Assembly: GCF_018837975.1 (NCBI RefSeq)
Contig: NZ_JAGSOY010000019.1
Location: 17,510-81,509, forward strand
Origin: Zooshikella harenae
Lineage (GTDB): Bacteria > Pseudomonadota > Gammaproteobacteria > Pseudomonadales > Zooshikellaceae
Length of the DNA stretch: 64,000 nt
Reading direction: 5' to 3'
Part shown: positions 36,565-47,459 of the stretch, piece by piece
Position numbering within the stretch: position 1 is the stretch's first letter
Layout: the number at the start of each line of letters is the position of its first letter
Made by a program: the position numbers and the translations under genes
The notes under the pieces: generated by a model
What the model was told of the DNA's origin: nothing
Seen by the model: the letters and a program-made list of their open reading frames with translations, nothing else
The model's database searches: none

Positions 36565-36590
36565 GCGTCGTCCACAACTCAGGACGACGC
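36565..36590 (-). terminator. Perfect hairpin between oadB and the ZorA-like gene
   Basis: GCGTCGTCC (36565-36573) pairs with GGACGACGC (36582-36590), an eight-base loop, GC-rich in an otherwise AT-rich setting. No T-run follows in either direction, so it may reduce rather than stop read-through from oadGAB into the motor genes. Confidence 0.55.
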
Positions 36591-36599
36591 ACAGGTGAC

Positions 36600-37946
36600 T
36601 TATAAACCAGAAACGTACTTAATCATAACACCCGCAGCAACTGCAGAGCCTATAACACCTGCCACATTAGGTCCCATGGCATGCATTAACAGGAAGTTAT
36701 GTGGATTAGCTTCCAGTCCCAATTTATTTGATACTCTAGCAGCCATTGGTACAGCTGACACACCTGCAGAGCCAATTAGTGGATTAATTTTATGCTTGCT
36801 GACTTTATTCATTAATTTAGCCATTAGTACACCTGTTGCTGTACCAATACCAAAAGCAACAATACCCAAAGCCAAAATACCTAAGGTTTCTGCTTGTAAA
36901 AACTTATCAGCAACCAGCTTAGAGCCAACCGATAGTCCTAAAAAGATAGTCACGGTATTAATTAAAGCATTTTGTGCAGTATCACTTAACCGGTCAACAA
37001 CGCCACATTCACGCATTAAGTTACCAAAGCAAAACATTCCTAATAACGGCGCAGCATCAGGTATAAATAACGCGACCAAAATAAGCAACACTAAAGGGAA
37101 GCATATTTTTTCTGTTTTTGATACATGACGTAGCTGAGTCATTTCAATTTTTCGCTCAGCTACTGTGGTCAACGCTCGCATAATAGGAGGTTGAATCAAT
37201 GGGACCAGAGCCATATAAGAATAAGCTGCTATTGCAATTGCCCCTAACAACTGTGGCGCTAAAACACTAGACACATAAATCGCTGTAGGTCCATCTGCAC
37301 CACCAATGATGCCAATTGCCGCAGCATCAGCCACGGAAAAGTCCATCAACCCTGTCGCAGAAAGACCAAGTGCTCCTAGCACCGTAGCAAAAATGCCAAA
37401 CTGAGCCGCCGCGCCTAGAAACAACGTTTTAGGATTGGCTAAGAGCGGCCCAAAGTCAGTCATTGCCCCCACCCCCATAAAGATCAAGAGTGGGAAGACA
37501 CCGCTACCAATTCCGGCTGCATAAAAATAGTACAGCACGCCATGATTATACTGTAAGTCAAGTGCCGTATTCATTGCAGCTGTTTGTAAATGGTGGCTGG
37601 CTGTAGCGTACTCTTTTAACAACAATAAAGGATCTGTCGTTTTTGATTGCAAAGCTCCCGCAATTGCTGTTACCACATGCTGTGCATGCTGCTGCAAACC
37701 AATATCGTCAGAAGCCAGGTAATGAGCTGCTTGATATAAGGCTTTGTCCAAGGCAGAAAAAGCTAAACCAGCCTCAGGAATATTGGCAAGAATGCCTCCA
37801 AAGCCAATGGGTACTAATAACAAAGGCTCAAAGTTTTTACGAATGGCAAGAAACAACAGCAATAAACCAATTAATATCATTACAAACTGGCCAATGCTTA
37901 AATTATACAGCCCTGACCCTTGCCAAAGTGCGTAGAGTTTTTCCAT
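36600..37946 (-). CDS. oadB: Oxaloacetate decarboxylase (Na+ pump) beta subunit
   Basis: Membrane subunit that decarboxylates the biotin-bound carboxyl group and pumps Na+. 448 residues with nine or more membrane helices. Conserved segments include [39 protein letters not shown] (the Asp in GGADGPTA is the Na+ site) and [18 protein letters not shown]. Last of oadGAB; 16 bases after oadA. Identification is secure. Confidence 0.95.
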   Translation of the reverse strand: MEKLYALWQGSGLYNLSIGQFVMILIGLLLLFLAIRKNFEPLLLVPIGFGGILANIPEAGLAFSALDKALYQAAHYLASDDIGLQQHAQHVVTAIAGALQSKTTDPLLLLKEYATASHHLQTAAMNTALDLQYNHGVLYYFYAAGIGSGVFPLLIFMGVGAMTDFGPLLANPKTLFLGAAAQFGIFATVLGALGLSATGLMDFSVADAAAIGIIGGADGPTAIYVSSVLAPQLLGAIAIAAYSYMALVPLIQPPIMRALTTVAERKIEMTQLRHVSKTEKICFPLVLLILVALFIPDAAPLLGMFCFGNLMRECGVVDRLSDTAQNALINTVTIFLGLSVGSKLVADKFLQAETLGILALGIVAFGIGTATGVLMAKLMNKVSKHKINPLIGSAGVSAVPMAARVSNKLGLEANPHNFLLMHAMGPNVAGVIGSAVAAGVMIKYVSGL

Positions 37947-37962
37947 TGGAGCTACACCTTTA

Positions 37963-39747
37963 TTACGCCAGAGTCAGCAGCGGATCACCCACTACAACCG
38001 CATCGCCATCCTTCACATTAACAGTGATAACCTTACCCGCTTTATGGGCACGTATCTCTGTTTCCATTTTCATTGCTTCTAACACCACCAGTACATCACC
38101 CTCTTGTACGGTTTGTCCTGGTGTGACATGCACTTTCCAAATAGTCCCTGCAAGTGGTGCTATTACTGGCTCACCACTGCCAGCATTCTGACTAGTACTC
38201 GCGGCAGCAGGAACAGCGGCTACAGACTGAATATCCCCCCCCTCAGCGACTTCCACCACATAAGCCTGACCATTGACTTTGACGGTATAAACCTCGTTTC
38301 CATTGACAGTTTGTGGTGCTGTTTTAGCCTGAGCAGGTGCAATCTCCTCCCCTGTTGGCACTGGTTCAAAGGCATCAGGATTGCCTCGGTTCTGCAAAAA
38401 CTTCAAACCCACTTGTGGAAACAATGCATATATCAACACATCATCCACTAGCTCATCAGCCAAGGTAAACCCTTTTTCTTTAGCTAGCTCTGCCACTTCT
38501 TTAAGCAGCTTGTCCATTTCCGGCTGAATTAAATCACCTGGACGACAGGTGATAGCTTCTTTGCCATCCAGTACTCTGTTCTGAAGATCTGCATTAAAAG
38601 CAGCAGGCGCAGCCCCATACTCACCTTTAAGGATGGCGGCAGTTTCTTTTGAAATATTTTTATAACGCTCACCAGTAAGCACATTAAGTACTGCCTGAGT
38701 ACCCACAATTTGTGAAGTAGGCGTCACAAGGGGAATATGCCCTAAATCTTCCCTAACCTTGGGAATTTCTTCCAATACATGGTCAAACTTATCCAGGGCA
38801 CCTTGTTCCTTTAACTGGTTTTCCATATTCGTCAACATACCACCTGGAACTTGTGCCACCAGTATACGAGAATCGACGCCTTTTAATTTACCTTCAAATT
38901 TGGCGTATTTCTTTCTTACATCACGGAAATAAGCAGCGATTTCTTCAAGCAATAACAGATCCAGTCCTGTATCGCGATCAGTATTTTGCAATGCAGCCAC
39001 TATCGATTCAGTGGGTGTGTGGCCATACGTCATACTCATTGAAGAAATAGCTGTATCGACGTTATCAATGCCTGCCTCAATGGCTTTCATCAGCGTCATC
39101 GGTGAAAGCCCTGCTGTTGCATGGCAATGCAGTTGAATAGGAATTGACAGTGAGCGTTTTAGCCGAGAAACCAGCTCGAAAGCATCATAGGGTTTTAAAA
39201 TGCCCGCCATATCCTTAATCGCTATCGAATCAGCCCCCATATCTTCAATACGTTTAGCTAGATCCACCCAGTTTTCAATAGTATGTACAGGACTTGTTGT
39301 ATAAGAGATAGTCCCTTGTGCGTGCCTATCCTGCTTCTTAACAGCCGCCAGTGCAGTCTGTAAGTTACGAGGGTCATTCATAGCATCAAATACCCTGAAG
39401 ACATCTACGCCATTTTTAACCGCACGCTCAACAAATTTTTCTACTACATCATCCGCATAATGACGATATCCAAGCAAGTTTTGCCCCCGTAACAACATTT
39501 GCTGAGGGGTTTTTGGCATGACTTTTTTCAACTCGCGAATTCGGTGCCAGGGATCTTCGCCTAAAAAGCGAATACACGAATCAAAGGTGGCACCACCCCA
39601 CGACTCTAAAGACCAGAAACCAACCTGATCAAGCTTACTGGCAATAGGCAACATATCATCTAAACGAAGACGCGTTGCAAACAACGACTGATGTGCATCC
39701 CGTAATACAACATCGGTAATTCCAAGGGGCTTTTTATTTTCACTCAT
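37963..39747 (-). CDS. oadA: Oxaloacetate decarboxylase alpha subunit (biotin carrier)
   Basis: 594 residues. The N-terminal carboxyltransferase domain starts [19 protein letters not shown], with metal and Lys-containing motifs in [14 protein letters not shown] and [12 protein letters not shown]. The C-terminal biotinyl domain contains the biotin-lysine motif [11 protein letters not shown]. An Ala/Pro-rich linker joins them. Transfers CO2 from oxaloacetate to biotin, which then delivers it to OadB. Between oadG and oadB. Confidence 0.96.
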   Translation of the reverse strand: MSENKKPLGITDVVLRDAHQSLFATRLRLDDMLPIASKLDQVGFWSLESWGGATFDSCIRFLGEDPWHRIRELKKVMPKTPQQMLLRGQNLLGYRHYADDVVEKFVERAVKNGVDVFRVFDAMNDPRNLQTALAAVKKQDRHAQGTISYTTSPVHTIENWVDLAKRIEDMGADSIAIKDMAGILKPYDAFELVSRLKRSLSIPIQLHCHATAGLSPMTLMKAIEAGIDNVDTAISSMSMTYGHTPTESIVAALQNTDRDTGLDLLLLEEIAAYFRDVRKKYAKFEGKLKGVDSRILVAQVPGGMLTNMENQLKEQGALDKFDHVLEEIPKVREDLGHIPLVTPTSQIVGTQAVLNVLTGERYKNISKETAAILKGEYGAAPAAFNADLQNRVLDGKEAITCRPGDLIQPEMDKLLKEVAELAKEKGFTLADELVDDVLIYALFPQVGLKFLQNRGNPDAFEPVPTGEEIAPAQAKTAPQTVNGNEVYTVKVNGQAYVVEVAEGGDIQSVAAVPAAASTSQNAGSGEPVIAPLAGTIWKVHVTPGQTVQEGDVLVVLEAMKMETEIRAHKAGKVITVNVKDGDAVVVGDPLLTLA

Positions 39748-39793
39748 GAGGAAAGGCCTTTTCCATCGCTAACCAAAAATGAATTGTTATCTG

Positions 39794-40054
39794 TTAGTCC
39801 CGATCAGTATGCTTTTTACGGTATTGCTGGATAGCTGCAGAGATAACCGCAATCAGTTGGGTATCCTCTGCTTCTGCAGGGACAGGACCTATTTTTGCCA
39901 ACTTAGCTGGTATTAATTTTTCGGGGAAATATTTCTGGACAACAGCTGACATGAGTTCTGTGGCATAGATCAGCAGCGTCAAGAACACAAATACAAACCC
40001 CATTCCGAGCAACATTAAGTAAAGACCTTCGGTCATTAATTCAGCAGGGGTCAT
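39794..40054 (-). CDS. oadG: Oxaloacetate decarboxylase gamma subunit
   Basis: 86 residues with one N-terminal membrane helix (LYLMLLGMGFVFVFLTLLIYA), the OadG layout; the charged C-terminal tail ends HTDRD with His residues that could bind the zinc needed by OadA. First gene of oadGAB, AAGGA ribosome site seven bases before ATG. Anchors OadA to OadB. Confidence 0.9.
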   Translation of the reverse strand: MTPAELMTEGLYLMLLGMGFVFVFLTLLIYATELMSAVVQKYFPEKLIPAKLAKIGPVPAEAEDTQLIAVISAAIQQYRKKHTDRD

Positions 40055-40816
40055 AGACTTTCCTTAACTAGAATTCCACGCTGTTAAGCGATATCCAGTA
40101 TAAACGATATCCACATCTTACGTTGTCCATTCTTTACACGCCTGATGCCTTCCTTCACGACAACAATCAGACATTGCTATTCATAATTAGATATCTACTA
40201 GCGACTGGATTCAGTTTTAATGTAAAACTTTATGGATAACTTAAGTGATTTCGGGTCATTAATGTACATTGAATCAATTCGTTAGGCAAACATTGCTGTA
40301 TTAATACGTATTGTGTTTGACTTAATTCAATTTTTTTGCTGCCAGGTGATGGTTATTATGTGTCCACTCAGTCATCACAGTCACAGTTACCTGCTACACA
40401 GATTTAAAACATCCGCATCATAAGTGAACCAAATTAATGATACAGGTCTCAATAATTTTAAAGCATGGCTGGAGCTTTGAATATTACTCAGTAGAATAAG
40501 CTGAAACTCAACATCACAAGCATGTTGTTCACCCAATAATAAATGATTCTATAAAGTCTTTTCTTTTTAACTGAAAAGACTTGAACTTAAACAGGAAAAT
40601 AACGTCTGGAAGACAAGGGCAAGCGTTAGCTGAGTAAGTCTAACGTCTAAGTACATGACTGAGCATTGTAATGATCAAGTAGAAACCCTGAAAGACAGCC
40701 CTATGAATAGGAACTAAACACAACATAAGCCGCCTATTCTTGCGTCAATCAGGTATACTCCTAAGCTTAGTATAATAAGCGAGTATAATTGATCACCCTA
40801 TTATAGGAGTTGTCAA
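40055..40816. other. Divergent intergenic region, oadG / YgdI-type lipoprotein
   Basis: 762 bases without a gene. Two TATAAT boxes (40771-40776 and 40784-40789) lie just before the lipoprotein gene, with TATACT at 40754. Nothing else recognised. Confidence 0.5.
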
Positions 40817-41023
40817 ATGAGAGCTGTATTACCGCTTGTATTATTTGCTGCATTAACTGGCTGTTCTACCCCCCACTTGATCACGCTTCAAGATGGTACC
40901 CATATCCAAACTGTAGATACCCCTGATTTTAATGAAGACACGGGCTTCTATGAGTATGAGACAGACAACGGCAATGATGAGTCTGTCAATAAAAATGTTG
41001 TCAAAAAAATCAGAGAGCTATAA
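40817..41023 (+). CDS. YgdI/YgdR family small lipoprotein
   Basis: 68 residues. Lipobox ALTGC-S at Cys16. The mature part (HLITLQDGTHIQTVDTPDFNEDTGFYEYETDNG) matches the DUF903 YgdI/YgdR SH3-like domain. Likely periplasmic-side lipoprotein, function unknown. AGGAG ribosome site and two TATAAT boxes upstream suggest good expression. Confidence 0.85.
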   Translation: MRAVLPLVLFAALTGCSTPHLITLQDGTHIQTVDTPDFNEDTGFYEYETDNGNDESVNKNVVKKIREL

Positions 41024-41600
41024 CGCTTCAAAGGCATTGGATATATTCATAGTAATTGGGTTTTAAAACAGATTAGCTCAAAGCAAAATGGTCTAAAGCA
41101 AATGGCCCCACCGTACGCGATAGACCATTTCAGTCAGTGTAAGCTGTACACCGCTCACTGTTTGGCAAAAAGCAAAATCGCCTGTTTAAAAATTGCATCA
41201 CTTGTTTAATATAAAAAGCGAATATAAAAAGTGTCTACGTAAAAAGCACTTAAACAAAAATAGATTCAACATATAAGACGCCAAAAGTACAGCTTAACAC
41301 TCGCCTCAAGCTTATTCACCCAGCCCAATGGTCGGACTGTCTATCAAACTTGTTGTAAGCGTTTAAACAAGCTTAATTGATGCTAGTAAAGTTGCATGGC
41401 AAGCACTTGAGCAGTACATTATGACACCATGAAAATCCTGTAACACCTTTTCTGCAGACGGGATAATTGCAGTAACAACCGACAACCTGATGAGCAGTAA
41501 TCTTTTGCATTCCTTCTTTGATTAATGCTGTGTCAGATGAAAGCCACCCAATAAAAGAGCTTTGTCGGTTAATAACAACAAAAACAACAGAGAGATGAGC
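41024..41600. other. Intergenic region before the GDPD gene
   Basis: 577 bases with no gene. No strong hairpin or promoter pair recognised. Confidence 0.4.
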
Positions 41601-42518
41601 ATGAAGCGCCTTGCAACAATCGTCATATTACTATTGATAAGCCTTTACCTTATTCCTTTTACCATAACAGCTCTATCAGCCCCTCCTAATGCCCCCACTA
41701 TTACCCAACCCCAAGACTCTCCTTTGGTGATTGCCCATCGAGGTGGTAGGGGGTTATGGCCTGAAAACACTTTATTTGCATTTAATAATGCCGTTAAGCT
41801 TGGGGTAGATATGTTAGAAATGGATGTTCGAAGTACCGCAGATGGCACCCTCGTCATTATGCATGACCCAAAAGTAGACCGCACAACAAATGGCCAAGGT
41901 AATATCAAGGATCTGTTATGGACAGATCTACAACACTTGGATGCTGGATACTCTTGGACAAGTGACAAAGGACAAACCTATCCTTTTCGAGGCAAAGGTA
42001 TCACAATTCCCACACTCACCTCCGTGTTATCATCTTTCCCCCTAAAGCCCATGGTTATTGAAATCAAAGAGGTTGGCATTGAACAAAAAGTTTGTAACGC
42101 TATCCGTAAATACAATATGCAACACAATGTCATTGTTGGCTCATTTATAGAAACGTCCCTTTATACATTTCGTGAAATTTGTCCAGAAGTTGCCACATCA
42201 GCAAGCCATATCGAAGTCAGGAACATGGTCATTCTTGATACATTCGGTTTAGGCCATTTATACCGTCCGCCAGCAATCGCGTTACAAATCCCTGAATATC
42301 ATGATGAACGGCTTATAACCTCCCCCTCTTTACTCGCCACAGCCAGCCAACATCAACTTTGGGTACAAGTATGGACAGTCAATGATACTGCACAAATGCA
42401 ACGCTTAATGAAACAAGACATTAATGGCATTATTACTGACTACCCAGATCGACTGATTAACCTAAAACAGCAGTTGTTCAAACAACCCACTCAAGCCTCA
42501 AATGAATATTCTCATTAA
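41601..42518 (+). CDS. Glycerophosphodiester phosphodiesterase, exported
   Basis: Hydrolyses glycerophosphodiesters to glycerol-3-phosphate and an alcohol. Start at 41601 (MKRLATIVILLL) because AGAGAG lies about seven bases upstream; the frame is open to 41562. Residues 1-25 are a signal or anchor helix. GDPD motifs: VIAHRGGRGLWPENTLFAF (catalytic His and Glu), EMDVRSTADGTLVIMHD, VMIEIK-like MVIEIKE and VWTVND near the end. 305 residues. Substrate may be lipid-derived. Confidence 0.9.
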   Translation: MKRLATIVILLLISLYLIPFTITALSAPPNAPTITQPQDSPLVIAHRGGRGLWPENTLFAFNNAVKLGVDMLEMDVRSTADGTLVIMHDPKVDRTTNGQGNIKDLLWTDLQHLDAGYSWTSDKGQTYPFRGKGITIPTLTSVLSSFPLKPMVIEIKEVGIEQKVCNAIRKYNMQHNVIVGSFIETSLYTFREICPEVATSASHIEVRNMVILDTFGLGHLYRPPAIALQIPEYHDERLITSPSLLATASQHQLWVQVWTVNDTAQMQRLMKQDINGIITDYPDRLINLKQQLFKQPTQASNEYSH

Positions 42519-42568
42519 CCCAAAGATCTATATATAGCCAATACGAACGATTTTTTGTATGGCCCCCC

Positions 42569-43633
42569 CTATTTGCCATTGAATAGCAAGCGCAATAGGG
42601 GTAAACGAAGTATCAAGAAATGATGAATACACAGTGATAATAGCATAGCGCTGACAACAATGAGGCTGAAGCCTAAATACATATTCAACTCCAACTGTAC
42701 AATCCATATGCCAAGACTTATTACTATCAAGTGATGGAAAAGATAAATACTATAAGAGGCATCTGATAAATAAAAAAATACACGTGATTGTCGATTAAAT
42801 AATTTCGAAAAAAAGCAAAAGCAGAGTTGACACGCTAGCCAAGTAATCAATCCATGCAAATAGATGTTAACTACTTCCAAGCCAAGTCCTGATATTAATT
42901 TAGGTGCAACCTCAACACTAATACAAGCAATTATTAAAAAGAGCAAATAGATCCACTGAAAACTGGCAAACAGATATTGCATATTTTTGTTACGATAAAG
43001 AAATAAGCCAAATATGAAATACTGAAAATAAATTAACAAACCAAATAATGTAACACCACCCAGTGAAATACTATAAATAGGTATAACCTTCCCCAACATA
43101 ATAACCAAAAAGTCATATCCTGGTAATAGTAGAATAAGCCAGCGCCTCGACAGAATCTCACTGGCACTTATTGCCAACATACCTTTTAAAAAAGGTAGTT
43201 GCCTAACAACCCATACAGCAAAGACAGCGACTAAAAAATACCAACATAAATTAACAAGAAACCACAAATGAGAAAGCCATCCAGAATCCAAAAAAAATCG
43301 CTGAACAGTAAAATTACCCAATAGATATTCTTGTACTGAGTTAACCAACAAAGCTGTTGAGACTAATGGAATTATAATTCGTTTCGAGCGCAACTTAATA
43401 AATACAGGTTCACCATATTTAATAACTGTCATAAGACAAAAAAAACCTGAAACAACAAAAAAAGCCGGCATTCTAAACAGATGAATAATATTACTTAGCT
43501 CTGAAAAAAATATGGCGCGTTCTCCACTGACAACTTTCCAAACATGATCAGGGTTATAAATTTGCGCCGCATGCAAAACAACACCTAATAGCATTAATGT
43601 GCTGCGCATTGCATCCATGTAATAAAGCCTCAT
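42569..43633 (-). CDS. Acyltransferase family 3 membrane protein
   Basis: 354 residues with about ten membrane helices. The signature YYMDAMRSTLMLLGVVLHAAQ and LFRMPAFFVVSGFF match acyltransferase-3 proteins such as OatA and OpgC (glucan succinylation). His in VVLHA and the Arg of LFRMPAFF are the usual conserved residues. It O-acylates a surface sugar by inference; the target is unknown. No adjacent glycosyltransferases. Confidence 0.85.
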   Translation of the reverse strand: MRLYYMDAMRSTLMLLGVVLHAAQIYNPDHVWKVVSGERAIFFSELSNIIHLFRMPAFFVVSGFFCLMTVIKYGEPVFIKLRSKRIIIPLVSTALLVNSVQEYLLGNFTVQRFFLDSGWLSHLWFLVNLCWYFLVAVFAVWVVRQLPFLKGMLAISASEILSRRWLILLLPGYDFLVIMLGKVIPIYSISLGGVTLFGLLIYFQYFIFGLFLYRNKNMQYLFASFQWIYLLFLIIACISVEVAPKLISGLGLEVVNIYLHGLITWLACQLCFCFFSKLFNRQSRVFFYLSDASYSIYLFHHLIVISLGIWIVQLELNMYLGFSLIVVSAMLLSLCIHHFLILRLPLLRLLFNGK

Positions 43634-44101
43634 GCTAATTCTCGCTCTACATTGAAAACCCTCAATTGCAGTGCAGAATTCACGCCAAATAAATTAACCT
43701 AAAAAATGGCTACATTGATCATAAACAAATATAAGGTTATGAACGATTACTAAAAAAACACGACAACAATATTTCAACAAAAGATTTATAAAGTGTAAAA
43801 AAGCACAACAACACTTTTTGAAACTTTACTCAAAATATAGACAACTAAAGAAAAAAATTGCTGGAGGTGTTGTCAAAAATAACGTATAGAGAAGTTAAAA
43901 TTGCTAAATATGCTTCACGCATTTTTATACAATTTTTTAAGTAGAGGGACAGAAAGCCTATGAAGACTTTCTGCAAGGATACAAAGTATAATAGTTTAAA
44001 GTGTTGATTATGTCTGAGTCTAATTCTATTTGAGTTTAGCGCTTACTGATTAACCTCATCGCAATACATACCTAACAAACATAACTGGCTTTATGGGTTA
44101 T
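43634..44101. other. Intergenic region upstream of the acyltransferase
   Basis: 468 AT-rich bases without a gene. CAGAAAG (43950-43956) pairs with CTTTCTG (43967-43973); no T-run directly follows in the direction of the Nudix gene, so a terminator role is weak. Confidence 0.4.
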
Positions 44102-44638
44102 TTAAACTGCAACTGCAAGCTTAGGCCACAACCGCTGTAACGCAATCAGGCTATCTGGTGTAAATTGCAGTGACTGCGATGAACGCAGAATGTCTTCAGG
44201 CCACAACAACACGACATCCTCCACCTCTTCAGCCTCTAATGTCAGTGGGCCATCGTATTCACAGGTATAAACCTTACCCCAAACCCGCTGCTCTGACTCC
44301 TGAAAATAAAAATGGAAGTGACTATGTAAAGACACACCAGTGATCCCCATTTCTTCTTCCAACTCACGATAAGCGGCTGGCTCATACTCTTCCCCTGCTT
44401 GCACCACCCCTCCTGCTGCAAGGTCATAAAATCCAGGGTACACATCTTTAGTGACTGTTCGCTTTTGAACTAACAACTGTCCAAGTGGATTAAAGACAAA
44501 CACATACACGGCCCGATGACAAAGCCCTTGTTTACGCATTTCTGATCGGCTACTTTCACCAATACACTCATTTTGTTCGTTAACAATGGTCACCCGCTCA
44601 TGATGGGTACAAGGTTTAGCTATTTCTTCACGTAGCAT
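44102..44638 (-). CDS. Nudix hydrolase (YfcD-like)
   Basis: 178 residues. The Nudix box GGVVQAGEEYEPAAYRELEEEMGI has every conserved residue (G, E, REL-EE, G). The leading ERVTIVNEQNECIGESSRSEMRKQGLCHRAVYVFVFN resembles YfcD and isopentenyl-diphosphate-isomerase-type Nudix proteins. Hydrolyses a nucleotide or other diphosphate; substrate unknown. Single gene. Confidence 0.88.
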   Translation of the reverse strand: MLREEIAKPCTHHERVTIVNEQNECIGESSRSEMRKQGLCHRAVYVFVFNPLGQLLVQKRTVTKDVYPGFYDLAAGGVVQAGEEYEPAAYRELEEEMGITGVSLHSHFHFYFQESEQRVWGKVYTCEYDGPLTLEAEEVEDVVLLWPEDILRSSQSLQFTPDSLIALQRLWPKLAVAV

Positions 44639-44946
44639 GGCTCTCCCTCATTATTTTTATCATGCACAGCCATCACTGTGGCTATTGTACTAGGCTTGTC
44701 ACACCATATCATGATGTTGACTGATGGCCCACCCCTCTCTCTGCCAATCTCACCATCAAATTACCAAACGACCTTCTTCAAACAATCTTTTTCAAACAGG
44801 ACCAAACTTGAACGCCTTAATCGTGCGGTTTCGACTAATTACTGATGATGTGGACTATTTCTTTTGTAGGTTATTGAACTCATTCACTAAATGTTTTATC
44901 TACAATGAGATTAGGCACGTTAACACAAGAAGCAGATAGAATTCAT
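44639..44946. other. Divergent intergenic region, Nudix / ppnN
   Basis: 308 bases. A 71-codon plus-strand frame (44724-44939) has no support. Nothing else recognised. Confidence 0.4.
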
Positions 44947-46326
44947 ATGAGTGAAACATTAATCTCAACGTTAGTCAGTCCCAGTGGAAGTATGAGTGTC
45001 CTCTCTAATAATGAAGTTAAACAACTTCAAGACACGTCCAAAGGGGGACTTTACCAACTTTTTCGTCAGTGCTCACTGGCTGTCTTAAACTGTGACGAGC
45101 ACTCCGATAATCCCTATAAGATTCTTCAACAGTATCAAAGCTTTGATATACGCATCATTCAAGAACACCGTGGTCTTAAATTACAACTGATTAATGCACC
45201 CGGTAATGCCTTTGTTGATGGGCAACTCATCAAAGGGATCAAGCAAAATCTCTTTGCAGTTGTCCGCGATATTCTCTATGTCGCAAATGAAATTAGACAA
45301 CATGCTGCAGTTAACACTGAAAGCTCTACGAACATCACTAATATGGTATTCCATGTGTTACGCCATGCGAATGCTTTTCGCCCCAAAGTACATCCAGATA
45401 CTGTTGTATGCTGGGGAGGACATTCCATAGGTGAAGCTGAGTATAAATACACCAAACGTGTAGGCTATCAGCTTGGGTTGCGAGGTATGAATATATGCAC
45501 AGGCTGTGGTCCGGGCGCGATGAAAGGCCCTATGAAAGGTGCCAATATTGCTCATGCAAAACAGCGTATCACTGGCAGTCGTTTCATAGGGCTTACGGAG
45601 CCTGGCATTATTGCCGCTGAATCTCCTAACCCTATCGTCAATGAGCTAGTTATCATGCCCGATATTGAAAAGCGCTTAGAGGCTTTCGTCCGTATGGGAC
45701 ATGGTATTATTGTGTTTCCTGGAGGTCCTGGTACTTTTGAGGAAATCCTTTATATTTTAGGCATTTTATTACACCCCAGTAATCGTGACATACCATTTCC
45801 TGTTATCTTTACTGGTCCAGGATCCGCGAAAAGCTACTTTGCGGATATACACCAGTTTATTGGTAAAACGCTCGGCCTTGAAGCCCAGCAACGCTATAAA
45901 ATTATTATTGACGACCCTCAAACGGTTGCCCGAGAAATAAAATATGGTTTGGAGGAGGTCACCCGCTTTAGGCGGCAGACAGGTGATGCATTTTACTATA
46001 ACTGGCAGTTAACCGTAGACAATGAATTTCAGCAGCCTTTCGAACCAAACCATGAAAATATGGCTGATCTTCAGTTATCTAAACAATTACCTGCTTACAA
46101 GCTGGCAGCCAACTTACGACGTGCGATGTCTGGTATTGTTGCTGGCAACGTCAAAGAAGTTGGCATCGCAGCAATTACTGAGCATGGTCCTTTTAAACTT
46201 TTTGGCGACCCTGAGCTTACTGAAGACATTAATCAACTACTGCACTCCTTTGTTGTCAACCAGCGGATGAAACTCCCAGGGAGTGGTGACTACGAACCTT
46301 GCTATGAAATTATAGGAAATCATTAA
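44947..46326 (+). CDS. ppnN: Pyrimidine/purine nucleotide 5'-monophosphate nucleosidase
   Basis: Cleaves nucleoside monophosphates to base and ribose-5-phosphate; in E. coli it is a (p)ppGpp-stimulated enzyme (YgdH). The LOG-type motif is FPGGPGTFEEILYILGIL; VCWGGHSIGEAEYKYTKRVGYQLGLR and CTGCGPGAMKGPMKGA match YgdH closely along its length. The start at 44947 (MSETLIST) gives 459 residues against 454; the frame is open to 44905. Identification is secure. Confidence 0.95.
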   Translation: MSETLISTLVSPSGSMSVLSNNEVKQLQDTSKGGLYQLFRQCSLAVLNCDEHSDNPYKILQQYQSFDIRIIQEHRGLKLQLINAPGNAFVDGQLIKGIKQNLFAVVRDILYVANEIRQHAAVNTESSTNITNMVFHVLRHANAFRPKVHPDTVVCWGGHSIGEAEYKYTKRVGYQLGLRGMNICTGCGPGAMKGPMKGANIAHAKQRITGSRFIGLTEPGIIAAESPNPIVNELVIMPDIEKRLEAFVRMGHGIIVFPGGPGTFEEILYILGILLHPSNRDIPFPVIFTGPGSAKSYFADIHQFIGKTLGLEAQQRYKIIIDDPQTVAREIKYGLEEVTRFRRQTGDAFYYNWQLTVDNEFQQPFEPNHENMADLQLSKQLPAYKLAANLRRAMSGIVAGNVKEVGIAAITEHGPFKLFGDPELTEDINQLLHSFVVNQRMKLPGSGDYEPCYEIIGNH

Positions 46327-46331
46327 ATTAA

Positions 46332-46388
46332 TCAGGAGTACCGCTCATTGCATATAAAAGAGAGACTGGTACTCCTGAATTTAAATAT
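46332..46388. terminator. Inverted repeat between convergent genes
   Basis: TCAGGAGTACC (46332-46342) pairs perfectly with GGTACTCCTGA (46378-46388), with a long loop. It lies just after ppnN and before the 3' end of the binding-protein gene. No strong T-run, though the next bases are AT-rich. Confidence 0.55.
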
Positions 46389-46457
46389 ATATTTCAATAC
46401 AGTGTAGAAGGCATTGCTGAAAATGACATATTGTTAGAGATGCGCTTTAACCAAACA

Positions 46458-47243
46458 TCACTGTTTGTAAGCACCTGCTAATAAATCTTCCCGCCATTTA
46501 TCCAGTAAACCTTCACGTTGTAATTGCTTAATCCCTTTATTAAAGTCTTTCACCAGTTGTTCTGAACCAGCATGTTTTCGTGAAAATAATAAATGGCCCT
46601 TCGCCTCAACAAGAGGCTTAGGGTTAAAATCAACTAAATGTACTACAGATTTATCAAACTTCTCGGCTAATAGGCCAAACCCGGCAACAGTCCCCATTGG
46701 AAACACGTCAATTCTTGAAGCAAACAGCTTTTTAAAATTTTTATCATCCGCAGAGGCTGTTTGTACGTTTAGTTTTCCAGACTTAGCTAAACCCCAGAAT
46801 TCTTTGGTATAGGTATAACCTATAGTTGCACCAATCGTTTTATCAGAAAGATCGGTCAGTTCATTCCACGCTTTTAGTGGATTAGTTTTCAAGTGAAAAA
46901 ATACCGTCTTCTCTGACATCACAGGTTCACTATAAATAAAATCCTTTTCTCTGTCTGCCGAGTGAAACCAAAAAGATGTTGCCTGGAAGTCCCCTTTTTT
47001 AGCGGACTCATAGGCACGCTTCCAGGGTAGGAATTTAAACTCTACTTTATAATCACCAGCCCTTTTAAACGCCTCGTCAATGACATGACTCACAAATCCT
47101 TTATGCTTTAAACTGTCTGAGGCCCAAGGCTGATACTCCCCTGTCGCAATTAAAACCGTGTTTTCTGCCAGACTTGTTATAGAAAAACTAACACTCAATA
47201 ATACAACGCACCACCTGTTGAATAATTGATAACCCATTTTCAT
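46458..47243 (-). CDS. Orphan periplasmic solute-binding protein (SBP_bac_3)
   Basis: 261 residues with a signal peptide (NRWCVVLLSVSFSITSLA). Residues VLIATGEYQPWASDSLKHKGFVSHVIDEAF are the usual start of the type 2 periplasmic binding fold, and GDFQATSFWFHSADREKDFIYSEPVM is the mid-domain. No permease or ATPase nearby, so it is an orphan sensor or a transporter part encoded elsewhere. Substrate unknown; such orphans often bind amino acids. Confidence 0.82.
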   Translation of the reverse strand: MKMGYQLFNRWCVVLLSVSFSITSLAENTVLIATGEYQPWASDSLKHKGFVSHVIDEAFKRAGDYKVEFKFLPWKRAYESAKKGDFQATSFWFHSADREKDFIYSEPVMSEKTVFFHLKTNPLKAWNELTDLSDKTIGATIGYTYTKEFWGLAKSGKLNVQTASADDKNFKKLFASRIDVFPMGTVAGFGLLAEKFDKSVVHLVDFNPKPLVEAKGHLLFSRKHAGSEQLVKDFNKGIKQLQREGLLDKWREDLLAGAYKQ

Positions 47244-47459
47244 GTAATTACCTTAAAAACATCACAATACTGTCATTTTCAGGTTAGTACATCATTTATG
47301 CATCATCGAATATAGATCAGGTGGTCTAATAATTACCCTCAGCCTTTATTTGCAATAATACTCAATCATATCCAGAGAGTGGATTTATTATAACGTTACA
47401 TTATTCTTTAAAAGGTATTTATTGAATAATCTCTCAACATAACGCACAAGGAGTAAGTC

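Noticed and set aside
36535..37128. 197-codon plus-strand ORF
   Set aside because: Lies fully antisense to oadB, whose product is clearly recognisable; a shadow frame.
37643..38191. 182-codon plus-strand ORF
   Set aside because: Antisense to oadB and oadA, with no recognisable motif or independent support.
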